A stretch of DNA of 64,000 nt from Chlorophyllum brunneum (taxonomy: Eukaryota > Basidiomycota > Agaricomycetes > Agaricales > Agaricaceae). The notes under the pieces are model-generated. The model ran no database searches. It was not told the origin of the DNA and was given only the letters and a program-made list of their open reading frames with translations. Of the stretch, positions 13,611-25,423 are shown one piece after another. Within the stretch, counting starts at the first letter, position 1; each line of letters starts with the position of its first letter. The stretch is taken from positions 1,674,001-1,738,000 of the forward strand of contig OY756141.1 of assembly GCA_963576785.1 (NCBI GenBank). The letters are read 5' to 3'. A program made the translations under genes and the position numbers.

Positions 13611-16600
13611 ATGCCAGTCAAGGGCAAGCGTCCTGCTCAGCCGACAAAACAGGTATACTATGCATAATAAATTTCCTTGAACGACCTTGACATTTTGGTC
13701 CAGGCCCCTTTAAAAAAACGCAAGACGGGCCACCTTACAATATCGAAGAAGACAAATTCTGTGGCGAACAAAGGAAAGGGAAAAGAGAAGGCCTTTGACC
13801 GGAAATACATTCCTATACCAACTTTGAAAGCTTCCGACGGTGAAGAGGAGGTCGGAATGTCGGATCAGGATCTCGACGTCCTACAAGGAGCATCTTTCCT
13901 GAACGATCTGGACCGGAAGGGCATTGCAAAGTGCGTGCATTGCCTATCGTTCCATAACTGTTTGAGCCCATTTGCACTGCAGGAGTAAGAAGGAGCTTGA
14001 TCGACTGCATCAACTCTATAAACCTGCCAGAACAGAAAAGAAAAACGACCACCTCCCTTCACTGAATTCTAGTGATGAAGAAGGTTTCGAGACGGAGCTG
14101 TCGCAATTTGACGGGTCCAGTAGCGAGGAGTTCGAAGAGCTCAGGAGTTCCGAGGACGAAGGGGGTGCTTTAGCAGTTGAATCCGACTCCGACGCGGAAA
14201 TGCCCTACGAGGAGATACCCCGTAAACGGCGTCCTTCGTGGGACGAAGTCGATACTCGCACCAAAAAAATCCAAGGTTTACCCGTCAAGCTTCTGGATGG
14301 CACCATCAAAAAGAGCGCCAAGGTACTCGTGATGCCCGACTCAGGGCTGTCTTCAGATGAAGAAAGTGAAGAACCCACGCCCCGGGTGTTGGAGACACGG
14401 GTAGAAGATGTCGCCACTGGTGCTCGGTTTGGACGGGCTGCTGTTGTAGACATTATAGGGGCATCTTCTCGAAGAGAACGTCTAGAGGGTGCCAAGGAAC
14501 AGATTGCCACCATATGCCAGGAAATTCTAGCTGAGCCGGAGAACAGCGTATGCGAACTATACTTTTATAAAAACCATCATTGATTTTCGACATAGCTCGG
14601 CCTTCTAAGGCGTCTCCACACATTCTCATTACGAGAGATCTCAACGCCGACTCAACCCAAACCAATTTCTAACGACCCCATCATTCGCAAACTGACTTTC
14701 CTGTCCCAACTAGCCACCTTCAAAGACATCATACCAGGATACCGAATACGACCGCTCACAGACAAGGAGAAATCCGAGAAAGTCAGTTCTATGGTTGCTC
14801 GAGTTCGTGAATGGGAACAAGGCCTTGTTGGAGTGTATCAAACTTATCTACGTTCCCTTGAGACTGAAATCAAAGGTGAGCGATGTCCGTGGATTTGGCA
14901 AGCGTCTATGAGCTAGAACTATCTATAGAGCGTGCCGAACTTACCGATGTAGCTCTGTCTTGCATGTGCACCCTTTTGGTAGAGGCTACCCACTTCAATT
15001 TCAGCATCAATATCATTTCGTGCATCATCACAAGGCTAAGCAGAAAATCCTGGGACAAGGCTCGTCCCCCGTTTCTACGGCTCCATGTGCTCCTGTCTGA
15101 CATTCTTCTTGTATCAATTGCAGTCTTCGGAACTTTGCATCAGCACCATAGTCAAGGTCTTTCGGGAGGACCTGACCGGCATCCCCTCACTGGAAATTGT
15201 CCGAACGTTGAATCGCATGATTAAGGAGCGGAGATTCGCCATCCATCCTAATGTGCTTTCATGTTTGATGCATCTCCGGCTTCGGACCGAGCTCGGGGTG
15301 CGGGCGTCCGATACCAAAGTCGAAAAAGAGATACCGAAGCCAGACCAACGACCCCGGAGGGGAAAGAAGGCCAATCAAGTTTATCTCAGCAAGAAAGCAA
15401 GGAAAGTATTGAAAGAGAAGAAAGAAATTGAAAAGGAGATGCGCGACGCAGCGGCCGAGATTGACAAAGAAGAACGGGCGGCAACAGTAAGTTTCATAGT
15501 CATACCTTTGGGGCTGTCCCTGTTTTTGCTCCCCCATTGTTCCAAATATACATCCTGGCGGATTACTGATCACCAACGACAGCAAACAGAGACGCTGAAA
15601 CTTCTATTCGCTCTGTACTTTCGGGTGTTAAAGAACCCACGACCGAGTCCACTTCTACCGGCGGCCCTGACAGGCATTGCAAAATTTGCGCACCTCGTCA
15701 ATATCGACTTCTTCCGTGACCTCCTGAAAGTGCTGAAGGACTTGGTCTCATTAGAAACCAAAGATTTTACCGATGCTGGAGAAGTTGTGGAACCGGCCAA
15801 GGACCTCAATCTCATCCGACATCGCTTACACTGCATAGTCACAGCGTTCGATCTCCTTTCCGGGCAAGGTGAGATTTTACCCCCCGCCCATTATTCCAAT
15901 CCCGTTTACTCACGCGATTCCCATCTTGCCAACCATTATCCTGTCGACGATATGCATCTATTTCGGTAATGATATTGCTGAACGGCGCTGGCTCTGGCTT
16001 TGTTGGGTGGCGCACCCACGATGGCTATATTTCCAGGTGAAGCACTTAACATCGATCTGAGTGATTTTATCACCCAATTATATGGGATGATACTACCCCT
16101 GACTTTGATACATAACATCGAGTCAACGGCACAAGTATCACCAACTGGTCCAGTTGCGCATACGGAAGGCGCTCAATCAACAAGTAACAGCTCCAAGCCC
16201 AAGAGGAACAGCACCACACCCCAATCCTCTACCTCAGCTCCATCACAACCAACAACACACCCCCCATTGTCTATCTCCGATCTCTTCTTTCATACTCTCC
16301 ACACAGTTTTTTCACCACGGACCGGTGGATGCATCCCCACCCCTCCTTGGCGCTCCGCAGCCTTTGCTAAACGGCTTTTATCAGCCGCACTACACTGGCC
16401 GCCAAAGTCAGCGCTTCGCGCTCTAGACCTCATCCACGACTTGATCGCAAAGAATCCGAAACTAGAGGCGCTTTTGTCGACGGAAGACCGCGTCTTCGAC
16501 GGCATCTACCGTGCCGATGTTGATGATCCCCAGCTCTGTCACCCATATGGTACCGCATTCTGGGAACTTCAGAGTCTCGCGACAAGTCATGTAGACCCTG

Positions 16601-16653
16601 GTGTACGCGCTGCGGCGGAAAATTTGTTCAACTATAGTCCGGGTACCTCGTAG
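13611..16653 (+). CDS. NOC3: Nucleolar complex-associated protein 3
   Basis: Noc3 acts in the nucleolus with Noc2 in export and maturation of pre-60S ribosomal particles, and in yeast also in licensing of replication origins. The ATG at 13611 starts MPVKGKRPAQPTKQ, followed by a basic KKRKTGHL stretch (likely nuclear or nucleolar signal) and acidic Ser/Asp/Glu tracts at about 14070-14210. IQGLPVKLLDGTIKK is a Noc3 signature, as is REWEQGLVGVYQTYL near 14800-14860. The C-terminal CBF/Mak21-type region contains LTGIAKFAHLVNIDFFRDLL (about 15670-15720). A lysine/glutamate coiled coil (KKARKVLKEKKEIEKE) lies just before it. The protein ends at TAG 16651-16653. Introns of 50-70 nt occur throughout, for example around 13654-13702 and 15487-15581. 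Confidence 0.92.
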
Positions 16654-17987
16654 GTGGGAAAATGGTCCAAGTTAGGTTATCGATGTGTTGTTAGGGTGTC
16701 TATCACCTTGGTATCATTTTTTTTCAGCCTTTGCAAATCAGATGGGCCGCCTTTGGTTCTATATTGTGTGAGAACGTTAAACGACACGGATGAGGGTAAG
16801 ACAATGACCCATATGATCCTCTACGGCAGTATTTGTGTCGTGTATATTTAGACTGATCAAGAAAAACAAGTAATCGGTTCGGTCTGGACCTCCCACCGTG
16901 ATCGTGTGCGAAAATTGAGCCATATATTTCTTTATGCTACCCGCTGACAAGGACCATGAAACCCAAAGAAAAAAAGCCAAGTAAACCCAAGATGGCGAGA
17001 CCTATACCCAAATCAAAGACAAAGATAGCAGGTTCGATTTCCGCGAATAAAATACAGGTAGACAAGTAAGGCAGTACGAGGTAGGCTAGAAGTTCGGGCG
17101 ACAAGGGAAGATGATGATAGAAGACGGAACTTGGGCGATGAGAGTGAAGTACAGTTCAGAAGTAATATAAACACTTATCGAAACACCTGGTAGAATAGAT
17201 AACTAAGGCTACTTGAAATGCTTGTTGTTCGGCACGGACTGATGATCGAAGAGGGGATTGAAGGGGGTGAGGTGAGAGGTGGTAAAATTAGGGAGTATGT
17301 GTGATGCGAAGGCGGATAAGGTTATGTGATGGTGAATAAATAAGAGAGGACGGAGATCAAGGACGGCGCCAAATCCAGGAAAGGGGGAGAGCGAAACCGA
17401 ATAGACGACAGTCACCGGGATGATGACGGGAAAGGATTGAGAGGGAAGCGAGCGAGACCAGAGTGGGAAGACAGGAAACAGGCGTAAAATCTTGAGCAAC
17501 ACTGATGGTCGGCACCTTTATAACAGGTGAAAAGCAAGTGCGGCGGGAATAATGACAGGTCAACTGGAATTGGGTGAAAATGCGCGCCATTGGCATCTGG
17601 CATCACATCATCACTCCACAGAAAAAGAAACTGAACACGAAGCCGAAAACGAGTGGAAAGGGGGAAAGAAACCCACAACCCAAAAATTCCCAGTCACTGT
17701 TAATGCCAAGCGTAACCCCCCCTTCTCCGTCAAGGTATCACAAGGAATAAAAGCGAGCGTTTCGATGTCCAGCGTGAAGGGGTATGGTGGGGACTTGAGC
17801 TGAGTTGGGGTCGCGTATCACGAGGCTCGCGAGATCAAAAATGGTAATGTGGTATTAGGGTGCCACCCAAACTAACCGCCCATCAAGTTTCAACAGTAGA
17901 GCCCGTTCTATTCCTTTCCGCTCAAAATCTTTTGTTTCAAGTGGCTGACTCATCACGGTGAAGTCATCAATGAGGTTCACTGGAAAG
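16654..17987. other. Intergenic region between convergent NOC3 and TEA genes
   Basis: About 1.3 kb lies between two convergent stops. It should hold both 3' UTRs; the TEA gene may have a long one. Purine-rich stretches occur at about 17040-17480 on the plus strand. Open frames (for example minus-strand frames at 17209-17678) are short, biased by composition and not protein-like. I see no RNA gene or repeat. Confidence 0.5.
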
Positions 17988-19816
17988 TCAGGATGGCATG
18001 GACGTGGCCATGGGATACCTGACGGGTGTGAGAGCATGTGCGAGTGTCTGACTCGGGTGTCTTGCATGCTGGGAATGCATGGACAACGAATATGGGCTCA
18101 GGCCACTATGGCTCGCTGCTCCATTTGCGCCTAGATTGGTCATGGTCCCAGTAGGGGAGGTGCGCTGGGAGAGGGAACCCAGGTGATGATGTTGAGAGTA
18201 CGATGAATTGGCGACGGGATTTGAGGAAGTGTGGAGGGCTGATGAGTTGCCTATCGAGACTGGGAAACTACGACTCGTTGCACTACCCGGGAGACTGGCC
18301 CCGTTTGTTGGGGGGGAGGATGAGAGCGAAAGGAGTCGAGTCGACGAGGTTGATATGTTCCCAGGAGGTCCTGAGCTGAGACTGCCTCGCGAATTAGGGT
18401 ACTTGAGGAAACCTGTGAAGTGAGCAGAAGGCATAGAATTTCCAGCCGCTCTGTCTAATTCATAAATTATGAAGAGTAATGACACGTCGTCAATCACGAT
18501 TTCTTGAGTAATACTGGTGGGAGTATCTGCAATAATCAACACAAAAATTTTGCCGTCAGAACTTCACACATACTACCAAACGGAAGAACTAGGAAATACA
18601 TACGAGGATCAAGCCACCGACAACGATTGAGGTAGGACTCGGGTAGAACAGCATTGACAGTGCCCACAGTGATCTCGGATACCTCGAGGGAACCAAAGTC
18701 TTCCGAGATAGTCGTACCGCCAATGACCGTCTTCGTGATGCATTTCCCAGAGGATGACCACATGTGCGAGAGACATATACTAGCGAGAAAGCCATGGAGG
18801 GTGGAGGGACAATTGATGTCGTCCATGGTGGATATGCTCAGACGGATCTTGAGCTGGAGCGGTTCATATGGCATATGGGGTGGGATCAGAGGGTCCGTCC
18901 GGATGAGAAAGGGGGACATTCCATCCGCGGTCAGGCGTAGGACACGTATTCGGTTAGGGCATTGCTGAGGTTTGGAATACCCCGAGGCAGAAGGACTGCC
19001 CATGGATAGAGCGCGTGCAGGCGAGAAATGTCCATACTTGTCATAAGAGACCGGGAAGGATGGGTAGTCGGATGTAGAGCTAGGGAAGGAAGTGGCGTAT
19101 GGTGATGTGGAGGAAACGATGCTGTGAGGCCCTGGTGTGTACTGAGCAGTAGAACCCATATCAAGCTGACGAGTAGCGGGATGGTCAGGCGACGGTAAAA
19201 ACTGGTTCTGGAAGTCAGGAGGGGAGAAATCTGGTGATGGCGAGGTGGAGGAATAGCCATCAGTATCATCAAACTCGATAGGTATGAGACCATGCGCCCA
19301 TTGATCTTCAAGCTTGATGGTTGAGCCAGCAGGTGGACTAATGTCACCGAGCTCTTCGCCGCCAGCAACGAGCTGATATTCTACACAAATAGGTAAAAGT
19401 ATGAGCATCGATAATTATCGAGATCCACATGCTAGATTGTTACCTGGCTCTCCTTTCCACATGTTACGCAATACCTGTATGTGACTGGCGACTTGCTTCT
19501 TGGAGCGGATGATATTATGTTTTTGGAGATAGTCGACGAGAAATTGGTTCCGCCAGCGACTCCTGCCGCGAGACTGGGGATATGTGGCATAGGGCGAACT
19601 CCAGTATTCGCGCAGACCTTGGAGGAAAGAAGAATAAGCGTTGGGAGGTGGGGGGAAGGAAGGGGACGGACCTTGAACGAATATTTTCTCTATTGACTCG
19701 GGCCATACTTCAGCACCGCTGCCATCCTTGAGGAGCTTTCTGTGTTTGCGCTGGGGAGTAAGGGATTTGTTAGAGCCAGAGTCGGAGAGGGGAGGGAGGT
19801 GGACTGGTAGCGACAT
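17988..19816 (-). CDS. TEA/ATTS-domain transcription factor (AbaA/Tec1/TEAD family)
   Basis: This is a sequence-specific DNA-binding regulator; relatives control development (AbaA) or filamentation (Tec1). The ATG at 19816 starts MSLPVHLPPLSDSG. The TEA domain spans roughly residues 35-115: EVWPESIEKIF for helix 1, then WRNQFLVDYLQ and RSKKQVASHIQVLRNMW for the recognition helix. Between helix 1 and the GRSRWRN segment there is an insertion of about 15-20 residues rich in Pro/Ser. The intron at about 19384-19441 joins GEP to EYQLVAGGEEL. A long Ser/Pro-rich region follows, then a beta-rich block around 18970-18600 (IRVLRLTADGMSPFLIRTD) that could correspond to the partner-binding half of TEAD proteins. 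The next intron joins WLDPH to TPTSITQEIVIDD. The tail is Ser/His-rich and stops at 17988; a further 3' exon is possible. Confidence 0.85.
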
Positions 19817-20607
19817 GGGGGGGATGGCGGTAGGCGTAACAGAGGAGAGGTGGAGATTTGAGAGTTATATAGATGCGCACCCTTGCATTCCGGACCTATT
19901 TTGCTGGTGGATTTGGAATCTGGCCAGGGATGGGCAAAAGCATCTGGCAGAAGGAGAAGATCCGAGATGTGGGCGACCAATCGGGAAGGTGGGATCCACT
20001 GCTTTGGAGATAGGCCCATAGCGCCATAAGCGCGGGCAGCCTAGATCTGCATCGGGCGTATCAGATGGAGATGCAACACTGCTCGTTTCAGTCGCCCAGG
20101 TGGCCTTGCTGTTCGTCCTCTGCGCGCACCGGGCACGGTCTTGGTGGGGCCAGCGTTGGATGCTCCCCAGCCTGAGTCAGCAGTGGGAAGCCGGTGTAGA
20201 CCGGAGAATGGCTGGGAGAGGCCCAAGGGTGCAGATGAGGAGCAGTGCTGTGCGTAAGAGGGGCGGTCTTTGAAATTTCCATAAGAGGAACGGAGGAGAC
20301 CGAAGACCGATGGAGGACCGACGCCGGAAGAGACGGCGCTCAGCTAGTTGCAGCCCAGCCCAGTGTCGACTCCCGGCCCAAAAGCCGCCACGGTTACCAG
20401 CCGGCCATAATCGCACGGCGTCCGCGCAGATTCAGCACCCCCGATCCGACGGGTGGGTTTGGAAGGTCCGACCCAAGGACTTGGATGCACCCGAATGGGG
20501 TTCCTGTGGGAATCTGCCCTGGACATTCCTTCCCACCCGGGCATCGTCACGGCGTGACAGGTGACCACGATTGCAGGCGATAGGCGGTGGGCGCAGATTA
20601 TCAGCGT
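19817..20607. promoter_or_regulatory. Shared divergent promoter region, TEA factor / VPS23
   Basis: This 791-bp interval separates divergent start codons. It is GC-rich and contains spurious open frames on both strands (for example 20344-20805 minus) that overlap the VPS23 coding region and reflect composition. It must carry the promoters of a developmental regulator and a housekeeping ESCRT gene. Confidence 0.45.
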
Positions 20608-22458
20608 ATGTCGCTCACCCAACACTGGTTGCGCGACAAGGCAGCCGCGTACAGCAGCGCAGACCGTGTGTACACCGACATCGACGCCGTTCTCGGCCGC
20701 TTCCCGGCCCTCCGCCCGAAACTCGACGTATACAGTACCCGCTCTCCTCCTCGTCCCATTAACTCGCTGACTACACATCCAGTATTCGACGACGGACGCT
20801 CCCACCTACTTCTCTGCGTCCACGGCCTATTGCCCATCAGCTATCGCAATGTGGCCTACAACATCCCCATCGCAGTCTGGATGACCCGGGAATACCCCCG
20901 CCACCCCCCCGTCGTCTATGTCGTCCCATCCACCGATCTTCTTGTCAAGGCTAGCCGGTGTGTCGACGTCAGTGGTAGATGCAATCTGGAGTACATGCAG
21001 CAGTGGGAGCGCAAGAGCGAGGTATGTCGGTCCGATGGGTCTGGTCCGTGTACTGACGTCATGGGACAGGGATGCAGCCTCTCTGCGCTCCTCGACGCGA
21101 TGCAGGATCAGTTCTCGCGTGAACCCCCTCTCTATGCCAAACCAAAGATCCCTCCGCTTCCCACCCCACCATCACCCGGCCCATCGTCCTACAAACCCCA
21201 GCCTCCCCTGCCCACCCCAACCCCTCCTCCCCGTCCTGCCCTCCCCCCCAAGCATCCCCGGGCTACACCCCCACACACATCCAGCTCTTCAGCTCCACGC
21301 CCCTCCGCACCCACGGTAAGAACTTATTCACTCGCAATATTGCTGCAATGCATCCTAATCTTGCATAGACTACACCCACTGTGTCTCCTCCACCTCTGCC
21401 ACCCCATCCATTCCATTCCGCCCCTCTACACGACGGCTCCGTCCACCCCCACCAATATATCACTAGTCCCGCCGCAGCCCATCTCACGACACCACCTCAT
21501 CTCCCTCCGGCTGTCTTTGCTGCTCCCCTGCCGGTTCATGCGTCGTCACCCAACATCCTGACCTCGGGGCCGGTGGTCCAAACCCCTCCGTCACTTCCTC
21601 CCCCCCCACCGCCACTTCCACCATTCCCGGCTGCACAGCCTCCGGTTCAACCACTATACAGTCCCCCTCGGCCATTACCATCCTCCGGGCCCGCTCCCAA
21701 CCTTCTGGACGAAGACGCTCCTTACGAATCGCTACCTGACGCCTCCCCTGCTCCTCCCCGTCCGCCGAATCCAGAAACACTCAGGCTTCATTCGCAAGCC
21801 CATGCCAAACTAGCATCAGAGCTCAACTCGTTAAGTCATGCCATGGCACTTGATGCCGAAAGGCTTCGTGCGCATCAGACGGACTTACTTGCTGGGGAAC
21901 CAGCCATTCGTGATGAAATGGCGCGATTGGAGGCTGTAAGGGATGTCTGTCGTAACGTGGCCGACAGGACGCGTCGCACCGTCGAACAAGCAGAGTCAAA
22001 TGTGGCCGAACTGCGCCGCAAGGGCGAGCCAGAAGTCGACGAGTTGGTTTGTGCTACCAGCATTGTTCACGACCAGTTAAGTCCCACACTCGGCCAGTCC
22101 CATAGAGTTCGATACTTATCCTATTCGCCTCGGTAGACTCATCAACCTGGTTGCAGAAGACAACGCAATTGAGGATACCATATACCATCTTCATCGAGCG
22201 TTGAATTCGGGTCGAATCGATTTGGACAAGTTCTTGAGGGTGAGTACTAGCTCGCGCGAAGTCTTCTTGGTGTCCCAAGGCTTTTCCGCGCTATTGTTTC
22301 TATTTGGTGGCAAAGGGTGAACGGAAATAACTCACATTCATTCCCTTTCTCTATCTGTCAACTAGGCGACCCGGGCTCTCGCGGAGGAACAATTCATGAA
22401 GCGGGCGTTGATCGATAAGATCCAAGTTGGTCTTGGGGCGGTGGCTTCGACTCATTAA
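20608..22458 (+). CDS. VPS23: ESCRT-I subunit Vps23/TSG101 (UEV domain plus steadiness box)
   Basis: Vps23 binds ubiquitinated cargo and P(T/S)AP motifs and starts multivesicular body sorting at endosomes. The ATG at 20608 gives MSLTQHWLRDKAAAY. The UEV domain fills about residues 10-160: it includes LLLCVHGLLPISYRNVAYN and IPIAVWMTREYPRHPPVVYV. The ubiquitin-conjugating Cys is absent, as expected for a UEV. After it comes a very proline-rich linker (about 21150-21720), then a helical stalk (AKLASELNSLSHAMALDAE) with heptad character. The C-terminal steadiness box reads LINLVAEDNAIEDTIYHLHR, then GRIDLDKFLR joined by an intron to ATRALAEEQFMKRALIDKI. The stop is TAA at 22456. At least five introns are present. 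Confidence 0.93.
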
Positions 22459-25423
22459 TGTCACTCAATAGGTGTTATGTTCAAGGTAACTTTGAGGATG
22501 TACTAGACGAAAGTCGATATGCAAAGATCTGTTGACGATCTGGGGTAATTTCGATACTCAGAGTCATATGCGGAAGGTGGGGAACGATGGAAGGGGGACC
22601 CCAATTTCTTCAGTAGCGTCCCTGAAATTACAGTAATGACGAGAATTTCCGATATGGGTAAGAGGTTCCGACCGCGGGGATCCTCATCCTGAGAAATCGC
22701 ATTCAATGAACGAAAGGCACAATGTTCTCTGTTCATATCACACCAAGTCCTTTGTCACGAAACGAGAGCTGATATATTGCTTCAACAATTTTGTGCCTGA
22801 AGGATCTGATTATGTGGGTACCCTGCAGTGGGTGATCGAATTCCGGGATACCGACATTCAAGCAGACTAACAGTTTAGCCCATGTCGGCTTGGTCGCACC
22901 GTTGGCATTTGATTTATCGTCCGGCATAAACTTCCCCCTGGGCGGACGTCCTCGATGGATTTTTTGCCTTTTAGAGCATGCTTCACCGTGGGCACCATTT
23001 TCCCCGGTGGTCGTCCTCTCGTAATTCCTCACATCTGTGACCCATTTCGGGTCCCGCGAGTCCCAGGATATGGCACGGTACCGGTAGGCGCGCAGAACAA
23101 TGGGAATTCTTTTCTTGCCCACTTTTTCCCGCGTTCCCTCAACTCCGCCTGGTTTTGCACATTCTCGTGAGATCGATCGCTCTATGCCCGTGTGGTTTTG
23201 ATTATTCATTCGGCCTATCGGCCTGTCTTCGATGGCGCTCGGGCGCTGTGGCTGGTCGTCGAATTCTCTTCGGCTTGCAGCTTACTCTTTGTGTTCTGTA
23301 GGAATTCAATACAACCAACAAGACCATGTGGTTACAATGGCCGTTGGAGCTTGTGTTGCGGTCCTACCGTAAGAGGCTATTTCATTGATACTGGATTTGC
23401 GAGACGTTATTATTCTGAGCTGAGGCCACTCTTCTTTACCGCTGTTGCGGGTGAGATGGGGAGCTGGGCGTGGGCGTCTGAAGGTCAGCTGCATAGAAGG
23501 ATATGGAAGTTATTGTACTTTGTATTGTTTTTGTTGTTGCTGTCCAAACCAAGCCTCATACAAAGGACCCGTCATTTACACCATCAGGAGTGACTAGTGA
23601 CTTAGCGACCATGCAAAGTCACTGTCGACTCTGAGCTAGCCCATCCCGGAAGTAGAATTAAGCCGCGGGTCGTGCAGGCTTAGTTATTCCGGCGAAGGTC
23701 CAAAAGCTCTTTCGACTACGCTGACGACTTCAAAAAGTGTCACAGCATCCACTTTGCCACCGGAATACGTTGTCGTGTCTGTCGCGTGTATACTTGATCC
23801 CGGTACGGTCCGACTCATACATGCAGGTCGCAGTAATGACGAAATCCCCGTGACTGCTAGCGTCAGAACTATAAGGCATCACGTATTCAGACGCAATGTG
23901 GAGTGCGCTGGGTTAACTGGGTACTCTAGTCTGTACTATCTCTGACTACTATCAAAATAGAAAAAACCGAACCCATGGCTGCCATCATCATCAGCCATAC
24001 ATCAGTACAGGTGTCTGAACCAAGGTAAAACGGCGACGCACGAGTCACATGCGGTGCCTGTTAACAACAGCAGACTGTTGTATCAGGTTCTGTATCAACA
24101 ATGTGTATCATACTAACATCGGCAGTCTCATACGCCCTTGCACTACGTCAGTGATATGATGTATGAGGTTGTTGAGCTCCGGACCTCCTTGACCCTTAAC
24201 TGCAGTGATGTCACTGTTCCGAAGTGCTGAGCTATGACGGAGGTCATTCGTACGGCTCACGCCCCTGATCCAAATCGTTACGCTGCTCCGAGTGTCAAAT
24301 TTGCGTTGACTCGGTGGCAGAGTTCGGGGTGCCAAGCGATGACGAGCTACTTACGCACCCCTCCCATCCATCGGTACTGCAGGTCGGTGCCAAATCAACG
24401 TACGTCCACTTCATTAGAAGGCCATATACATATATTTCATTTTACACGCCATACAGAATTCCATCGACGCCACTGGTTCAAGAATTCCACATGCCCCAGA
24501 GTAAATTTGCGTTAGTCCTGAAGACAGGCATGGCACATTCACTCAAGCTCAAAGCTTTTGGGAGACTTACCGTCGATGTGACTTTTCTTGCCCACGCTGA
24601 AACTTTCACCCTCACAGAAACAAAGCGTGTTGTCGAATACACTCCTGACTCCCTGCTGGCTCATTTGTCAGGCAATTCGGATTGGTCCTGTGGGTCACCT
24701 CCGAATTGCTCGCAGTTGTTAATTACATGTTAGTGCATAAATAACGCTCAGCTGCGCCAATCGTTTGTTTTGTTTTGGGTGACTGAGTACTGAGCGCCCA
24801 TATCGAGGATCTTGACTCAATGTGTTTATTGGCTCGACCGCTGGGTTTACCACAAGATGGGGTCCAAGTACATATGGTTTCTCCGATTACCTGATCAACC
24901 ATCAGCGCCATTTCTCCTGACCAAGCCATATTCATCTAATACTCCCAAAGTGCCATCTCCTTCACCGGGCTCGATGACTCGGTTGACAGATATGCCATGT
25001 CAACGGCCGCATCTTAATGGGCATCGAGGAACGGGCTCCTTATGCCCGCCTTCGAAACAGCATGACTTGGAGATCGCAGCTAGCTTGATAAAACCAAGGC
25101 TCGAATGGGCCCAGCATATATATGATATAGCAAGTTAGCTAATACTACAACACAACGCAACCAGAGGAAAGGATGGGGGAACGAAAATAGGTACACAACC
25201 CGTCGGTTGAGTGCAGAGGGTAAAAAAAGACACCCCAAAAGTCGTGAAGGGAAAAAAGGGTACTTTTTCCCATGCCCTTAGCATGTGTTGGACCAAGAAA
25301 ACTGGTGGTGTTCCAGAAGGACGGGAGGGTCAAAAAGTCAGAAGGCCTCTCATCTCCAGCCAAAGGAAACAATTTGTCGTCTTGGAAATTGGTCATACCC
25401 AACCTCGATTGTTGCGATCATGA
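22459..25423. other. Gene-poor block between VPS23 and SRC1 (one weak ORF inside)
   Basis: Nearly 3 kb separate two convergent genes, far more than elsewhere in the window. Base composition is ordinary. Open frames are short, several lack an ATG, and none resembles a known family except for an AT-hook-like motif in the ORF at 22733-23209 (listed separately). A small inverted repeat CAGTGA-TG-TCACTG lies near 24202. I found no tRNA-like cloverleaf, terminal repeats or poly-A tract. It may be decayed sequence or hold a multi-exon gene I cannot recognise. Confidence 0.5.
22733..23209 (-). CDS. Unassigned ORF, 158 aa, with AT-hook-like motif
   Basis: I do not recognise this ORF. It begins with ATG at 23209 and is the longest uninterrupted ATG frame in a 3-kb gene-poor block. 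The middle of the predicted protein is basic and contains HRGRPPRGKF, which has the GRP core of an AT-hook. An earlier Lys/Arg-rich stretch (GTREKVGKKRIPIVLRAYRY) would fit a nucleic-acid-binding protein. A possible intron lies near 22870, which would remove the C-terminal part. There is no supporting paralogue or clear codon signature. It could equally be a chance ORF. Confidence 0.25.
   Translation of the reverse strand: MNNQNHTGIERSISRECAKPGGVEGTREKVGKKRIPIVLRAYRYRAISWDSRDPKWVTDVRNYERTTTGENGAHGEACSKRQKIHRGRPPRGKFMPDDKSNANGATKPTWAKLLVCLNVGIPEFDHPLQGTHIIRSFRHKIVEAIYQLSFRDKGLGVI

Noticed and set aside
18654..18968. Plus-strand 104-aa ORF
   Set aside because: It is antisense to a TEA-factor exon whose splice joins and protein are consistent.
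20344..20837. Long minus-strand frames over the VPS23 start
   Set aside because: The UEV domain is coded on the plus strand here. The minus frames follow from GC-rich composition.
24314..24733. 139-aa plus-strand frame in the gene-poor block
   Set aside because: It lacks an ATG at its start (GTG) and shows no protein features.
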